64,000 bases of DNA from Amaranthus tricolor (taxonomy: Eukaryota > Streptophyta > Magnoliopsida > Caryophyllales > Amaranthaceae): positions 14,461,783 through 14,525,782 of the forward strand of contig NC_080055.1 in assembly GCF_026212465.1 (NCBI RefSeq), written 5' to 3'. The stretch's first letter is position 1; each line of letters begins with the position of its first letter. Of this stretch, positions 56,891-64,000 are shown in pieces. The notes below the pieces were generated by a model. That model saw only the letters and a list, made by a program, of their open reading frames with translations, made no database searches and had not been told where the DNA came from. Position numbers and translations under genes: made by a program.

Positions 56891-58829
56891 TTTAGGGTTT
56901 TTAAGGGTTTTTGGCACTTTTGCGCATAAAGTAGCTTAAACTTGGTTTGTTTTGCATCAAACTTTGCACACAAAACTATTTGGTACATATTACGGTGTTG
57001 AAATGGTTAGATTTGTAAATCATAGTCATATGCAAGAAATTACGTGTTAAGTTGCGATTTTAAGGGTTTTTTTTTAGCGTTTTTTGCACTTTTGCGCATA
57101 AAGTAGCTCAAACTTGGTTTTTTTTGCACGAGACTTGGCAAACAACACTATTTGGTATATTTTATTGTGTTGAAGTGGTTAGAATTGTAAATCATAGTCA
57201 TATGCTATAAATTACGTGTTAAGTTGCGATTTTAAGGGTTTTAATCGTTTTTGCCACTTTAGCGCATAAAGTAGCATAAACTTTGTTTGTTTTGCACGAA
57301 ACTTGACACTCAACACTATATGGTATAAATTATTGTGTTGAGGTGGTTAGAATTGTAAATAATAGTCATATACTAGAAATTAAATGTTAAGTTGCGATTT
57401 TAAGGGTTTTTAAGTGTTTTTGGCACTTTTGTGCATAAAGTAGTTTAAACTTGGTTTGTTTTGCATCAAACTTGGCACACAACACTATTTGGTACATATT
57501 ATGGTGTTGAAGTGGTTAGATTTGTAAATCATAGTCATATGCAAGAAATTACGTGTTAAGTTGCGATTTTAAGGGTTTTCAAGCGTTTTTTGCACTTTTG
57601 CGTATAAAGAAGCTGAAACTTGGTTTCTTTTGCACGAGACTTGGCAAACAACACTATTTGGTATATTTTATTGTGTTGAAGTGGTTAGAATTGTAAATCA
57701 TAGTCATATTCAAGAAATTACGTGTTAAGTTGCGATTTTAAGGGTTTTTAAGCATTTTTGCCACTATAGCGCATAAAGTAGCACAAACTTTGTTTGTTTT
57801 GCACGAAACATGATACACAACACTATTTGGTATATATTATAGTGTTGAGGTGGTTAGAATTTTAAATAATAGTCATATACTAGAAATTACGTGTTCAGTT
57901 GCGATTTTAAGGGCTTTTAAGCGTTTTGCACTTTTGCGCATAAAGTAGCTTAAAGTTGGTTTGTTTTGCACGAAACATCGCACACAACACTATTTGATAT
58001 ATATTATTGTGTTGAAGTTATTAGAATTGTAAATCATAGTCATATGCTAGAACTTACGTCTTAAGTTTCGATTTTAAGGGTTTTTAAGCGTTTTTGTCAC
58101 TTTTGCGCATAAAGTAGCTCAAACTTTGTTTATTTTGCACGAAACTTGGCAAACAACTCTATTTGGAATATTTTATTGTGTTGAAGTGGTTAGAATTGTA
58201 TATCATAGTCATAGAGTAGAAATTACGTGTTAAGTTTCGATTTTAAGGGTTTTTAAGCATTTTTGCCACTTTAACGCATAAAGTCGCTTAAACTTTGTTT
58301 GTTTTGCACGAAACTTGACACACAACACTATTTGGTATAAATTATTGTTTTGAGGTGGTTAGAATTGTAAATAATAGTCATACACTAGAAATTACATGTT
58401 AACTTGTGATTTTAAGGGCTTTTAAGCGTTTTTGGCACTTTTGTACATAAAGTAGCTTAAACTTGGTTTGTTTTGCACGAAACTTGGCACAGAACACTAT
58501 TTGGCACATATTATGGTGTTGAAGTGGTTAGAATTTTAAATCATAGTCATATGCAAGAAATTACGTGTTAAGTTGCGATTTTAAAGGTTTTTAAGCGTTT
58601 TTTGCACCTTTACGCATAAAGTAGCTCAAACTTGGTTTGTTTTGCACGAAACGTGGCAAACAACACTATTTGGTATATTTTATTGTGTTGAAGTGGTTAG
58701 AATTGTAAATAATAGTCATATAGAAGAAATTACGTGTTAATTTGCGATTTTAAGGGTTATTAAGTGTTTTTGTCACTTTAGCGCAAAAAATAGCTCAAAC
58801 ATTGTTTGTTTTGCACGAAACATGGCACA

Positions 58830-58880
58830 CAACACTATTTGGTATAAATTAATGTGTTAAGTTGCGATTTTAAGGGTTTT
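58830..58880 (-). repeat. Fused satellite monomer with internal deletion
   Basis: The reading TATAAATTAATGTGTTAAGTTGCG joins the end of one unit to the beginning of the next block, deleting the TTAGAATTGTAAATAATAG and CATATG parts (roughly 50 bp). The short shared GTGTT at the joint could have mediated the loss. Confidence 0.65.
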
Positions 58881-60519
58881 TATGCGTTTTTTTCCACTTT
58901 TGCGCATAAAATAGCACAAACTTTGTTTGTTTTGCACGAAACTTGACACACAACACTATTTGGTATATATTATAGTGTTGAGGTAGTTAGAATTTTGAAT
59001 AATAGTCATATACTAGAAATTACGTGTTTAGTTGCGATTTTAATTTTTAAGCATTTTTGGCACTTTTGCGCATAAAGTAGCTTAAAGTTTGTTTGTTTTG
59101 CACGAAACTTGGCACACAACACTATTTGGTATGCATTATTGTGTTGAAGTGGTTAGAATTATTGTAATTCACAATCATATGCTAGAAATTACGTGTTAAG
59201 TTTCGATTTTAAATGTTTTTAAGCGTTTTTGTCACTTTTGCGCATAAAGTAGCTCAAACTTTGTTTTTTTGCACGAAACTTGGAAACAACCCTATTTGGA
59301 ATATTTTATTGTGATGAAGTGGTTAGAATTGTATATCATAGTCATATAGTAGAAATTACGTGTTAAATTTCGATTTTAATGGTTTTTAAGCGTTTTTGCG
59401 ACTTTACGCATAAAGTAGCTTAAACTTTGTTTGTTTTGCACGAAACTTGACACACAAAACTATTTGGAATAAATTATTGTGTTGAGGTGGTTATAATTGT
59501 AAATAATAGTCATACACTAGAAATTACATGTTAAGTTGCGATTTTAAGGGTTTTTAAGCGTTTTTTGGCACTTTTATGCATAAAGTAGCTTAAACTTGGT
59601 TTGTTTTGCACGAAACTTGGCACACAACACTATTTGGTACATATTAAGGTGCTGAAATGGTTAGAATTGCAAATCATATTCATATGAAAGAAATTACGTG
59701 TTAAGTTGCGATTTTAAGGGTTTTTAAGCTTTTTTTGCACTTTTCCGCATAAATTAGCTCAAACTTGGGTTGTTTTGCACGAAACTTGGCAAACAACACT
59801 ATTTGGTATATTTTATTTTGTTGAAGTGGTTAGAATTGTAAATCATAGTCATATGCTAGAAATTAAGTGTTAAGTTGCGATTTTAAGGGTTTTAAAGTGG
59901 CACTTTTGCGCATAAAGTAGAATTCGTTTGTTTTGCACGAAACCTTGCAAACAACACTATTTGGTATATTTTATTGTGTTGAAGTGGTTAGAATTGTTAA
60001 TAATAGTCATATAGTAGAAATTACGTGTTAATTTGCGATTTTAAGGGTTATTAAGCGTTTTTGCCGCTTTAGCGCATAAAGTAGCTCAAACTTTGTTTGT
60101 TTTGCACCAAACTTGACACACAACACTATTTCGTATATATTATAGTGTTGAGGTGGTTAGAATTTTAAATAATAATCATACACTAGATATAACATGTTTA
60201 GTTACGATTTTAAGGGTTTTTAAGCGTTTTTTGCACTTTTGCGTATAAAGTAGCTTAAACTTGGTTTGTTTTTCACGAAACTTGGCACACAACACTATTT
60301 GGTATATATTATTGTGTTGAGGTGGTTAGAATTGTAAATAATAGTCATATGCAAGAAATTACATGTTAAGTTGCGATTTTAAGGGTTTTTAAGCGTTTTT
60401 GTCACTTTAACGCATAAAGTAGCTTAAACTTTGTTTGTTTTGCACGAAACTTGCCACACAACACTATTTGGTATAAATTATTATTTTGAGGTGGTTAGAA
60501 TTGTAAATAATAGTCATAT

Positions 60520-60560
60520 ACTAGAAGTTACATGTTTTGCACGCGAGTTGGCAAATAACA
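60520..60560 (-). repeat. Fused satellite monomer with larger deletion
   Basis: AGAAGTTACATGTTTTGCACGCG joins the ACATGTT unit start directly to the TTTTGCACG block, removing the intervening TTGCGATTTTAAGGG and GCGCATAAAG portions (about 85 bp). The shared GTTTT-like letters at the joint suggest microhomology. Only one such copy was seen. Confidence 0.65.
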
Positions 60561-61974
60561 CTATTTGGTATATTTTATTGTGTTGAAGTGGTTAGAATTG
60601 TAAATCATAGTCATATGATAGAAATTACGTGTTAAGTTGCGATATTAAGGGTTTTTAAGCATTTTTGCCACTTTAGCGCATAAAGTAGCACAAACTTTGT
60701 TTGTTTTGCACTAATCTTGACACACAACACTATTTGGTATATATTATAGTGTTCAGGTGGTTAGAATTTTAAATAATAGTCATATACTAGAAATTACGTG
60801 TTTAGTTGCGATTTTAAGGGTTTTTAAGCGTTTTTGGCACATTTGCGCATAAAGTAGCTTAAACTTCTATTGTTTTGCATGAAACTTGGCACACAACACT
60901 ATTTGGTAGATATTATTGTGTTGAAGTGGTTAGAATTGGAAATCATAGTCATATGTTAGAAACTACGTGTTAAGTTTTGATTTTAAGGTTTTTTAAGCGT
61001 TTTTGTCACTTTTGCGCATAAAGTAGCTCAAACTTTGTTTTTTTGCACGAAACTTGACACACAACACTATTTGGTATAAATTATTTTGTTGAGGTGGTTA
61101 GAATTGTAAATAATAGTCATATGAAAGAAATTACATGTTAAGTTGCGATTTTAAGGGTTTTTAAGCGTTTTTTGCACTTTTGTGCATAAAGTAGTTTAAA
61201 CTTGGTTTGTTTTGCATCAAACTTGGCACACAACACTATTTAATACATATTATGGTGTTGAAGTGGTTTGATTTGTAAATAATACTCATATGCAAGAAAT
61301 TACGTGTTAAGTTTCGATTTTAAGGCTTTTTAAGCGTTTTTTTGCACTTCTGCGTATAAAGTAGCTCAAACTTGGTTTGTTTTGCACGAGACTTGGCAAA
61401 CAACACTATTTGGTATATTTTATTGTGTTGAAGTGGTTAGAATTGTAAATCATAGTCATATGCTAGAAATTACGTGTTAAGTTGCGATTTTAAGGGTTTT
61501 TAAGCATTTTTGCCACTTTAGCGCATAAAGTAGCACAAACTTTGTTTTTTTTTTGCACGAAACTTGACACACACACTATTTGGTATATATTATAGTGTTG
61601 AGGTGATTATAATTTTAAATAATACTCATATACTAGAAATTACTGGTTTAGTTGCGATTTTAGGGTTTTTAAGGGTTTTTGGCACTTTTGCGCATAAAGT
61701 AGCTTAAACTTGGTTTGTTTTGTATTAAACTTGGCACACAACACTATTTGGTATAAATTATTGTGTTGAAGTGGTTAGAATTGTAAATCATGGTCATATG
61801 CTAGAAATTACGTGTTAAGTTTCGATTCTAAGGGTTTTTAAGCGTTTATATCACTTTTGCGCATAAAGTAGCTCAAACTTTGTTTTTTTGCACGAAACTT
61901 GGCAAACAACTCTATTTGGAATATTTTATTTTGTTGAAGTGGTTAGAATTGTATATCATAGTCATATAGTAGAA

Positions 61975-62157
61975 TGCTTAATATTGTAGTATGAAGTATA
62001 GAATTAGAATATGAAGTATGTATATTTATGGTTAAATAGATTTGGTGTAAATAAGTATATATTTTTTTAGGGTTAAATATTTTTGTTATAAATAAGTATA
62101 TATGTTTAAAAGTTGTGTATTAATTTTGTTTTGAATTAATTAATCACACTAATTAGG
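61975..62157. other. AT-rich non-satellite spacer between array B and transposase
   Basis: The satellite stops after TATAGTAGAA at 61974; the expected ATTACGTG is replaced by TGCTTAATATTG. The following 183 bp are strongly AT-rich and unrelated to the satellite. They are probably the 5' leader or subterminal part of the CACTA element whose reading frame starts at 62158. I found no CACTA-type terminal inverted repeat and no target-site duplication at the junction, so the element's 5' end is probably missing or lies elsewhere. It contains two local repeats (ATGAAGTAT at about 61991 and 62011, and the pair listed next). Confidence 0.7.
62031..62103 (+). repeat. Imperfect 32-bp direct repeat, 41-bp spacing
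   Basis: Two copies start with GTTAAATA and end with TAAATAAGTATATAT, at 62031-62062 and 62072-62103. They differ at a few internal positions and are 41 bp apart. CACTA elements carry short subterminal repeats that bind their own regulatory protein; these copies lie upstream of the transposase and could be such repeats, but with only two copies this is a weak inference. They could also be simple AT-rich tandem duplication. Confidence 0.6.
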
Positions 62158-62694
62158 ATGACAAAAGATCGCTCTTGGATGTATGGAAGCATTGAATCGT
62201 CCGAATTTATTGATGGCGTATTAGAATTTTGTAGTATTGTGGTTGAACATCAAGTTAGGACAAGGGGAGTTAGTTTTTATTGCCCATGTGTCAGTTGTGG
62301 CAATGTATCAAAGGTAGATAGTGTTGATATCCTTAGGGAGCACATACTTCGATGTGGGTTTAGGCCTCAATATCATGTTTGGGTTTGGCATGGTGAGGAA
62401 GGAGTTTACAAAGAGAAAAATGTTGTTGAGGACGTCAATAATGTGGCCGATGTCAATGAGGATGTAGTAGATCATGTTGATGGGTATGAGACAGATGAAG
62501 AGAATGTCGATGAGGATGTGGATCGTGTTGATGAGATGATGGAGGGAGTCGAGGATGAGTTAGGAAAACGTCCTCGTGTTTTTGACTTGTTGACAAAGGC
62601 TTCTCAAAAGCCTTTGTACCCTGGATGTGCAAAGTTCACCAAACTAACAACAGTGTGGACAAGTTTCAACATTAAGTCAAAGTTCAATTGGAGT
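62158..62694 (+). pseudogene. N-terminal segment: transposase-associated domain plus acidic linker
   Basis: This 179-codon segment is open. Residues about 5-80 match the plant transposase-associated domain (Transpos_assoc, PF13963), with a zinc-binding-like pattern C42-x-C44-xx-C47 and then H62 and C66, ending in WVWHGEE (residues 74-80). Residues about 84-141 form a strongly acidic, low-complexity linker rich in Asp, Glu and Val (for example ENVDEDVDRVDE). Residues 150-179 begin the region leading into Transposase_21 (LYPGCAKFTKL, then FNIKSKFNWS). Past 62694 the frame reads only a few unrelated residues to a stop at 62716-62718. The domain probably contributes to DNA binding or protein contacts; that role is inferred from its cysteine pattern. 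Confidence 0.85.
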
Positions 62695-62696
62695 GC
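62695..62696 (+). other. Frameshift 1 in transposase (one base lost)
   Basis: After TGG AGT (W, S) only two bases, GC, remain before GCT AGT TTC ACA ATG, which reads ASFTM in the new frame. Family members have one residue, usually Asn, at this place, so a single-base deletion inside that codon is the simplest reading. The old frame stops at 62716-62718. Confidence 0.8.
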
Positions 62697-62906
62697 GCTA
62701 GTTTCACAATGTTATTAGAAGCGTTAGGTGAGATGCTTCCTGAGGGAAATGAACTTCCAAAGTTAACATATTATGCCAAAAAGCTCATATGTCCTTTCGG
62801 CTTAGAGTACCAGAAGATTCATGCGTGTCCAAATGATTTTGTGTTGTATGGAAATGAAAACGAGAACTTAGAAGAGTGTCCTAGGTGTGGGTTATCGCGC
62901 TACAAG

Positions 62907-62925
62907 CGTAAACGGGCTCGATGCT
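62907..62925 (+). other. Frameshift 2 in transposase
   Basis: The frame reading CPRCGLSRYK runs into a stop at 62925-62927, while AKESPAKVLWYLPI is read from the next frame starting about 62908-62923. The net change is one base gained or two lost. The exact base cannot be placed because this linker is variable in the family. Confidence 0.75.
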
Positions 62926-63546
62926 AAAGAGTCCCCGGCTAAGGTATTGTGGTATCTTCCAATAATACCTAGATTCAAGCGCTTGTTTACTATAAAAAAA
63001 GATGCGTTAAATTTGAGGTGGCATGCAGATAGGTTGAAGAAAGGTCACTTGCTCACACATCCATCTGATTCTCCGAAGTGGAAGAGTATTAATAGGTTGC
63101 ATAAGACTTTTGGGGATGAGGTTTGTAATTTAAGGCTCGGACTGTATACGGATGGAATGAACCCATTTGGCAATCTTAGTTGTCAACATAGTACTTGGCC
63201 GGTACTTTTAGTGATCTATAATTTGCCACCTTGGTTGTGTATGAAGCGTAAGTACATTACGCTTTCGCTTCTTATCTCGGGTCCTAAACCACCTGGCAAT
63301 GACATAGATGTATATCTTGCACCTCTCATTGAGGATTTGAGAAAGATGTGGGATGAAGGCGTTTTAGTGTTTGATGCATATGCTAATGAGGAGTTCACCT
63401 TGCGTGCAATGCTTTTATGCACCATTAATGAATTTCCGGCGTATGGCAACTTATTGGGGTATAAGAACAAAAGGAAGAAAGCATGCCCAATATGTATCAA
63501 AGACATGGAATCTACGTGGATTCCTAAGTGCAAACACGTATTCATG

Positions 63547-63556
63547 CACCAACGGG
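63547..63556 (+). other. Internal deletion and frameshift 3 in transposase
   Basis: The frame reading CKHVFMH stops at 63562-63564. The next frame takes over at 63551 with NGEVEDRVARRPLTG. In relatives the stretch between these motifs contains an HRRFLP-type segment followed by a Tyr/Arg-rich stretch ending in F-x-G, about 15-20 residues. None of it is present, so roughly 45-60 bases appear to be deleted here. The size is estimated from memory of family members. Confidence 0.65.
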
Positions 63557-63805
63557 GAGGTTGAGGACCGTGTAGCTCGTCGACCATTGACCGGTTATGA
63601 GGTTTATGAACAGGTTAAGGGAGTTGAGACTGTATTTGGTAAAACAGGGCAAGTGCAAACGGGTGAAGACCGATTATGGAAAAAAGAATCAATCTTTTGG
63701 AAGCTTCTATATTGGAGAGATCTACAGGTTAGGCATTGTCTTGACGTTAAGCATATAGAGAAAAATGTATGCGATGCCATACTCGGGACTCTCATGAACA
63801 TTCCG

Positions 63806-63870
63806 GGTAAGACAAAGGATGTTAGGGCTGTGCGAGATTGGTTTGAAGGTAAGACAAAGGATGTTAGGGC
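63806..63870 (+). repeat. 23-bp direct repeat within the transposase, 42-bp spacing
   Basis: GGTAAGACAAAGGATGTTAG (plus three more matching bases) occurs at 63806-63828 and 63848-63870, in frame with itself, so GKTKDVR is encoded twice. The intervening codons read AVRDWFE. Family members have GKTKD once, followed by a DLVEMGIR-like stretch and then a segment like QELWAH. The extra 42 bp look like a local duplication that replaced or pushed aside part of this stretch. Confidence 0.75.
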
Positions 63871-64000
63871 AGGAGTTGTGGGCACATGTTAAGGTGAGTA
63901 AAAAAAGAAATAGAGCTGATGAAGTTGGTGGCAGTAACAAGGGAAAGGGCAGTAAGAAGAAGATGAGTAATGACAAAGTTTATTTGCCTCCAGCTTGCTA
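63870..64000 (+). pseudogene. Next transposase segment, in a fourth frame shift, continuing past the window
   Basis: The preceding frame stops at 63890-63892. From 63870 another frame is open to the end of the window. It reads QELWAHVK, then a Lys/Ser/Gly-rich stretch of about 25 residues beginning VSKKRNRADE, then DKVYLPPAC at 63972-63998, which is a strongly conserved block of TNP2-like proteins. The basic stretch is longer than the short linker usually found at this point and resembles a nuclear localisation signal or low-complexity insert. An AAG-GTGAGT at 63891-63899 matches a plant 5' splice site, but the open frame and the VYLPPAC match continue without splicing. Confidence 0.75.

Larger units (their letters stand above)
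47151..61974 (-). repeat. Satellite array B, same family, inverted orientation
   Basis: Every monomer here is the reverse complement of the array A unit: TTGCGATTTTAAGGG, then GCGCATAAAGTAGC, GTTTGTTTTGCACGAAAC, CACTATTTGGTAT, GTGGTTAGAATT, CATATG and AATTACGTG. About 88 monomers are present. Array B lacks the AGATCT monomer variant that recurs in array A; the corresponding position reads TTAGAATTTT. Subtype order also differs, so B is not simply a flipped piece of the neighbouring 11-mer array. The left part is an ordered HOR and the right part is divergent. The array ends abruptly within a monomer at 61974. Confidence 0.96.
56891..61974 (-). repeat. Divergent monomer zone at the edge of array B
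   Basis: The 2022-bp HOR is no longer recognisable. Monomers are still about 168 bp and in the same orientation, but subtype order is irregular and many private substitutions occur. Several units are truncated. Near 58850, TATAAATTAATGTGTTAAGTTGCG skips the GTGGTTAGAATT and CATATG portion. Near 60530, GTTACATGTTTTGCACGCGAG skips from the unit start to the GTTTTGCACG block. Near 59041, TTTTAATTTTTAAGC lacks the AGGG. Loss of homogeneity and accumulation of deletions next to non-satellite DNA is the usual picture at a satellite array border. Confidence 0.85.
62697..63868 (+). pseudogene. Transposase_21 domain segment, broken over three frames
   Basis: The central catalytic region of TNP2-like transposases (Transposase_21, PF02992) is spread over frames 62697-62907, 62908-63550 and 63551-63868. 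Conserved acidic residues in LGLYTDGMNPFG (Asp codon at 63151-63153) and PGNDIDVYL are retained; these lie in blocks generally taken to include the catalytic acidic residues, though I cannot assign the triad with certainty here. Cysteine pairs CPRC near 62880 and ACPIC near 63483 are also kept. One substitution is conspicuous: RHCLDVKHIEKNVCD has Lys where relatives usually have Met. Damage is listed separately. Confidence 0.88.
61975..64000 (+). mobile_element. Fragment of a CACTA (En/Spm-type, CMC superfamily) DNA transposon
   Basis: The non-satellite right edge carries a TNP2-like transposase reading frame, which defines an autonomous-type CACTA element. Order seen: AT-rich leader, transposase-associated domain, acidic linker, and the first part of the Transposase_21 domain. 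The element continues beyond 64000, where the frame is still open. Terminal inverted repeats and the 3-bp target duplication cannot be seen, so it is not possible to say whether it inserted into the array or flanks it. It is old: the transposase has several frameshifts, an apparent deletion and a local duplication. CACTA elements are common in plant pericentromeric DNA. Confidence 0.88.
62158..64000 (+). pseudogene. TNP2-like CACTA transposase, frameshifted, 3' end beyond window
   Basis: The intact family protein is a nuclear DDE-type transposase that cuts and pastes CACTA elements at their terminal repeats. Homology is followed across five reading-frame segments: 62158-62694 (frame of 62158), 62697 to about 62907, about 62908-63550, 63551-63868, and 63870-64000. 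Recognisable family motifs in order are WMYG near the start, CPCVSCG, WVWHGEE, LYPGCAKFTKL, KIHACPND, CPRCGLSRY, AKVLWYLPIIPRFKRLF, LGLYTDGMNPFG, WPVLLVIYNLPPWLCMKRKY, ISGPKPPGNDIDVYL, TINEFPAYGNL, RHCLDVKHIEKNVCD, GTLMNIPGKTKD and VYLPPAC. The ATG at 62158 is a natural start because the associated domain begins within a few residues. The frame lesions are at different places and leave no splice-like signals, so introns do not explain them. No single open frame can make a working transposase. The family call is secure; the exact subfamily is not. Confidence 0.92.

Noticed and set aside
1..61974. Mammalian-type CENP-B box
   Set aside because: The conserved block GTTTCGTGCAAAAC does not match the TTCG....A..CGGG core.
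1..61974. True telomeric repeat tract
   Set aside because: Telomere-like words occur singly, once per monomer at most, and arise from a TTTAAGGG block by loss of one A; there is no tandem TTTAGGG run.
1..61974. Small inverted monomers inside arrays A or B
   Set aside because: I looked for reverse-orientation CATATG-flanking and GTTTCGTGC blocks within each array and saw none; orientation is uniform on each side of the gap.
62147..62151. CACTA pentamer as the transposon terminus
   Set aside because: It is only 7 bp upstream of the transposase ATG, has no extended terminal repeat, and non-transposon leader sequence would not be expected to lie outside it at this distance. CACTA also occurs by chance in many satellite monomers (CAACACTATAAT).
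63891..63899. Functional intron donor AAG-GTGAGT in the transposase
   Set aside because: The frame remains open and reaches the conserved VYLPPAC block without splicing; no acceptor is needed. Kept only as an alternative.
63216..63976. Minus-strand open frames of 123, 93 and 84 codons
   Set aside because: They are antisense to the transposase, whose plus-strand translation has clear family motifs; the minus products have none.

Overview
The window looks like a (peri)centromeric or heterochromatic satellite block from a flowering plant, probably a eudicot. The evidence is a megasatellite-scale array of about 168-bp, AT-rich monomers, and at the right edge a decayed CACTA (En/Spm-type) transposon whose TNP2-like transposase is of the plant family. 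I did not recognise the satellite by name, so the species is left open. No bacterial genes, rRNA, tRNA or CRISPR were seen, and there is no intact protein gene. Layout: bases 1-47050 are one uninterrupted head-to-tail array (array A). Bases 47051-47150 are exactly 100 N, an assembly gap of unknown true size. Bases 47151-61974 are the same satellite family in the opposite orientation (array B). Bases 61975-62157 are a short AT-rich non-satellite stretch. Bases 62158-64000 are a frameshifted CACTA transposase that continues beyond the window. The satellite is about 98% of the known sequence. Array A is a mosaic of higher-order repeat (HOR) regimes that can be measured from landmark variants: a 7-mer of about 1172 bp (1 to ~5.3 kb), a 12-mer of about 2018 bp in three near-identical copies (~5.64-11.69 kb), a zone of irregular long blocks of roughly 16-28 monomers with embedded 339-bp dimer runs (~11.7-34 kb), a 15-mer of about 2.53 kb (~34-38 kb), and an 11-mer of about 1.80-1.84 kb (~38-47 kb). 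Array B has its own 12-mer HOR of about 2022 bp (47151 to ~56.89 kb), then divergent, partly truncated monomers that decay towards the transposon, as expected at an array edge. The two arrays differ in diagnostic variants: AGATCT-containing monomers recur throughout A and were not seen in B. The orientation switch therefore coincides with a change of repeat subfamily and with an assembly gap. Around 50.7-51.77 kb, array B carries about 40 extra bases per kb, mostly homopolymer extensions, relative to its sister HOR copies. This looks like a poorly polished consensus. The transposase can be followed through at least four lesions that change reading frame (near 62695, 62907-62925, ~63550 and ~63866), the third of which is probably also an internal deletion. 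There is also a 42-bp direct-repeat insertion. It is a pseudogene. No convincing new functional system was found; the points of interest are the HOR architecture, the inversion at the gap and the array edge.
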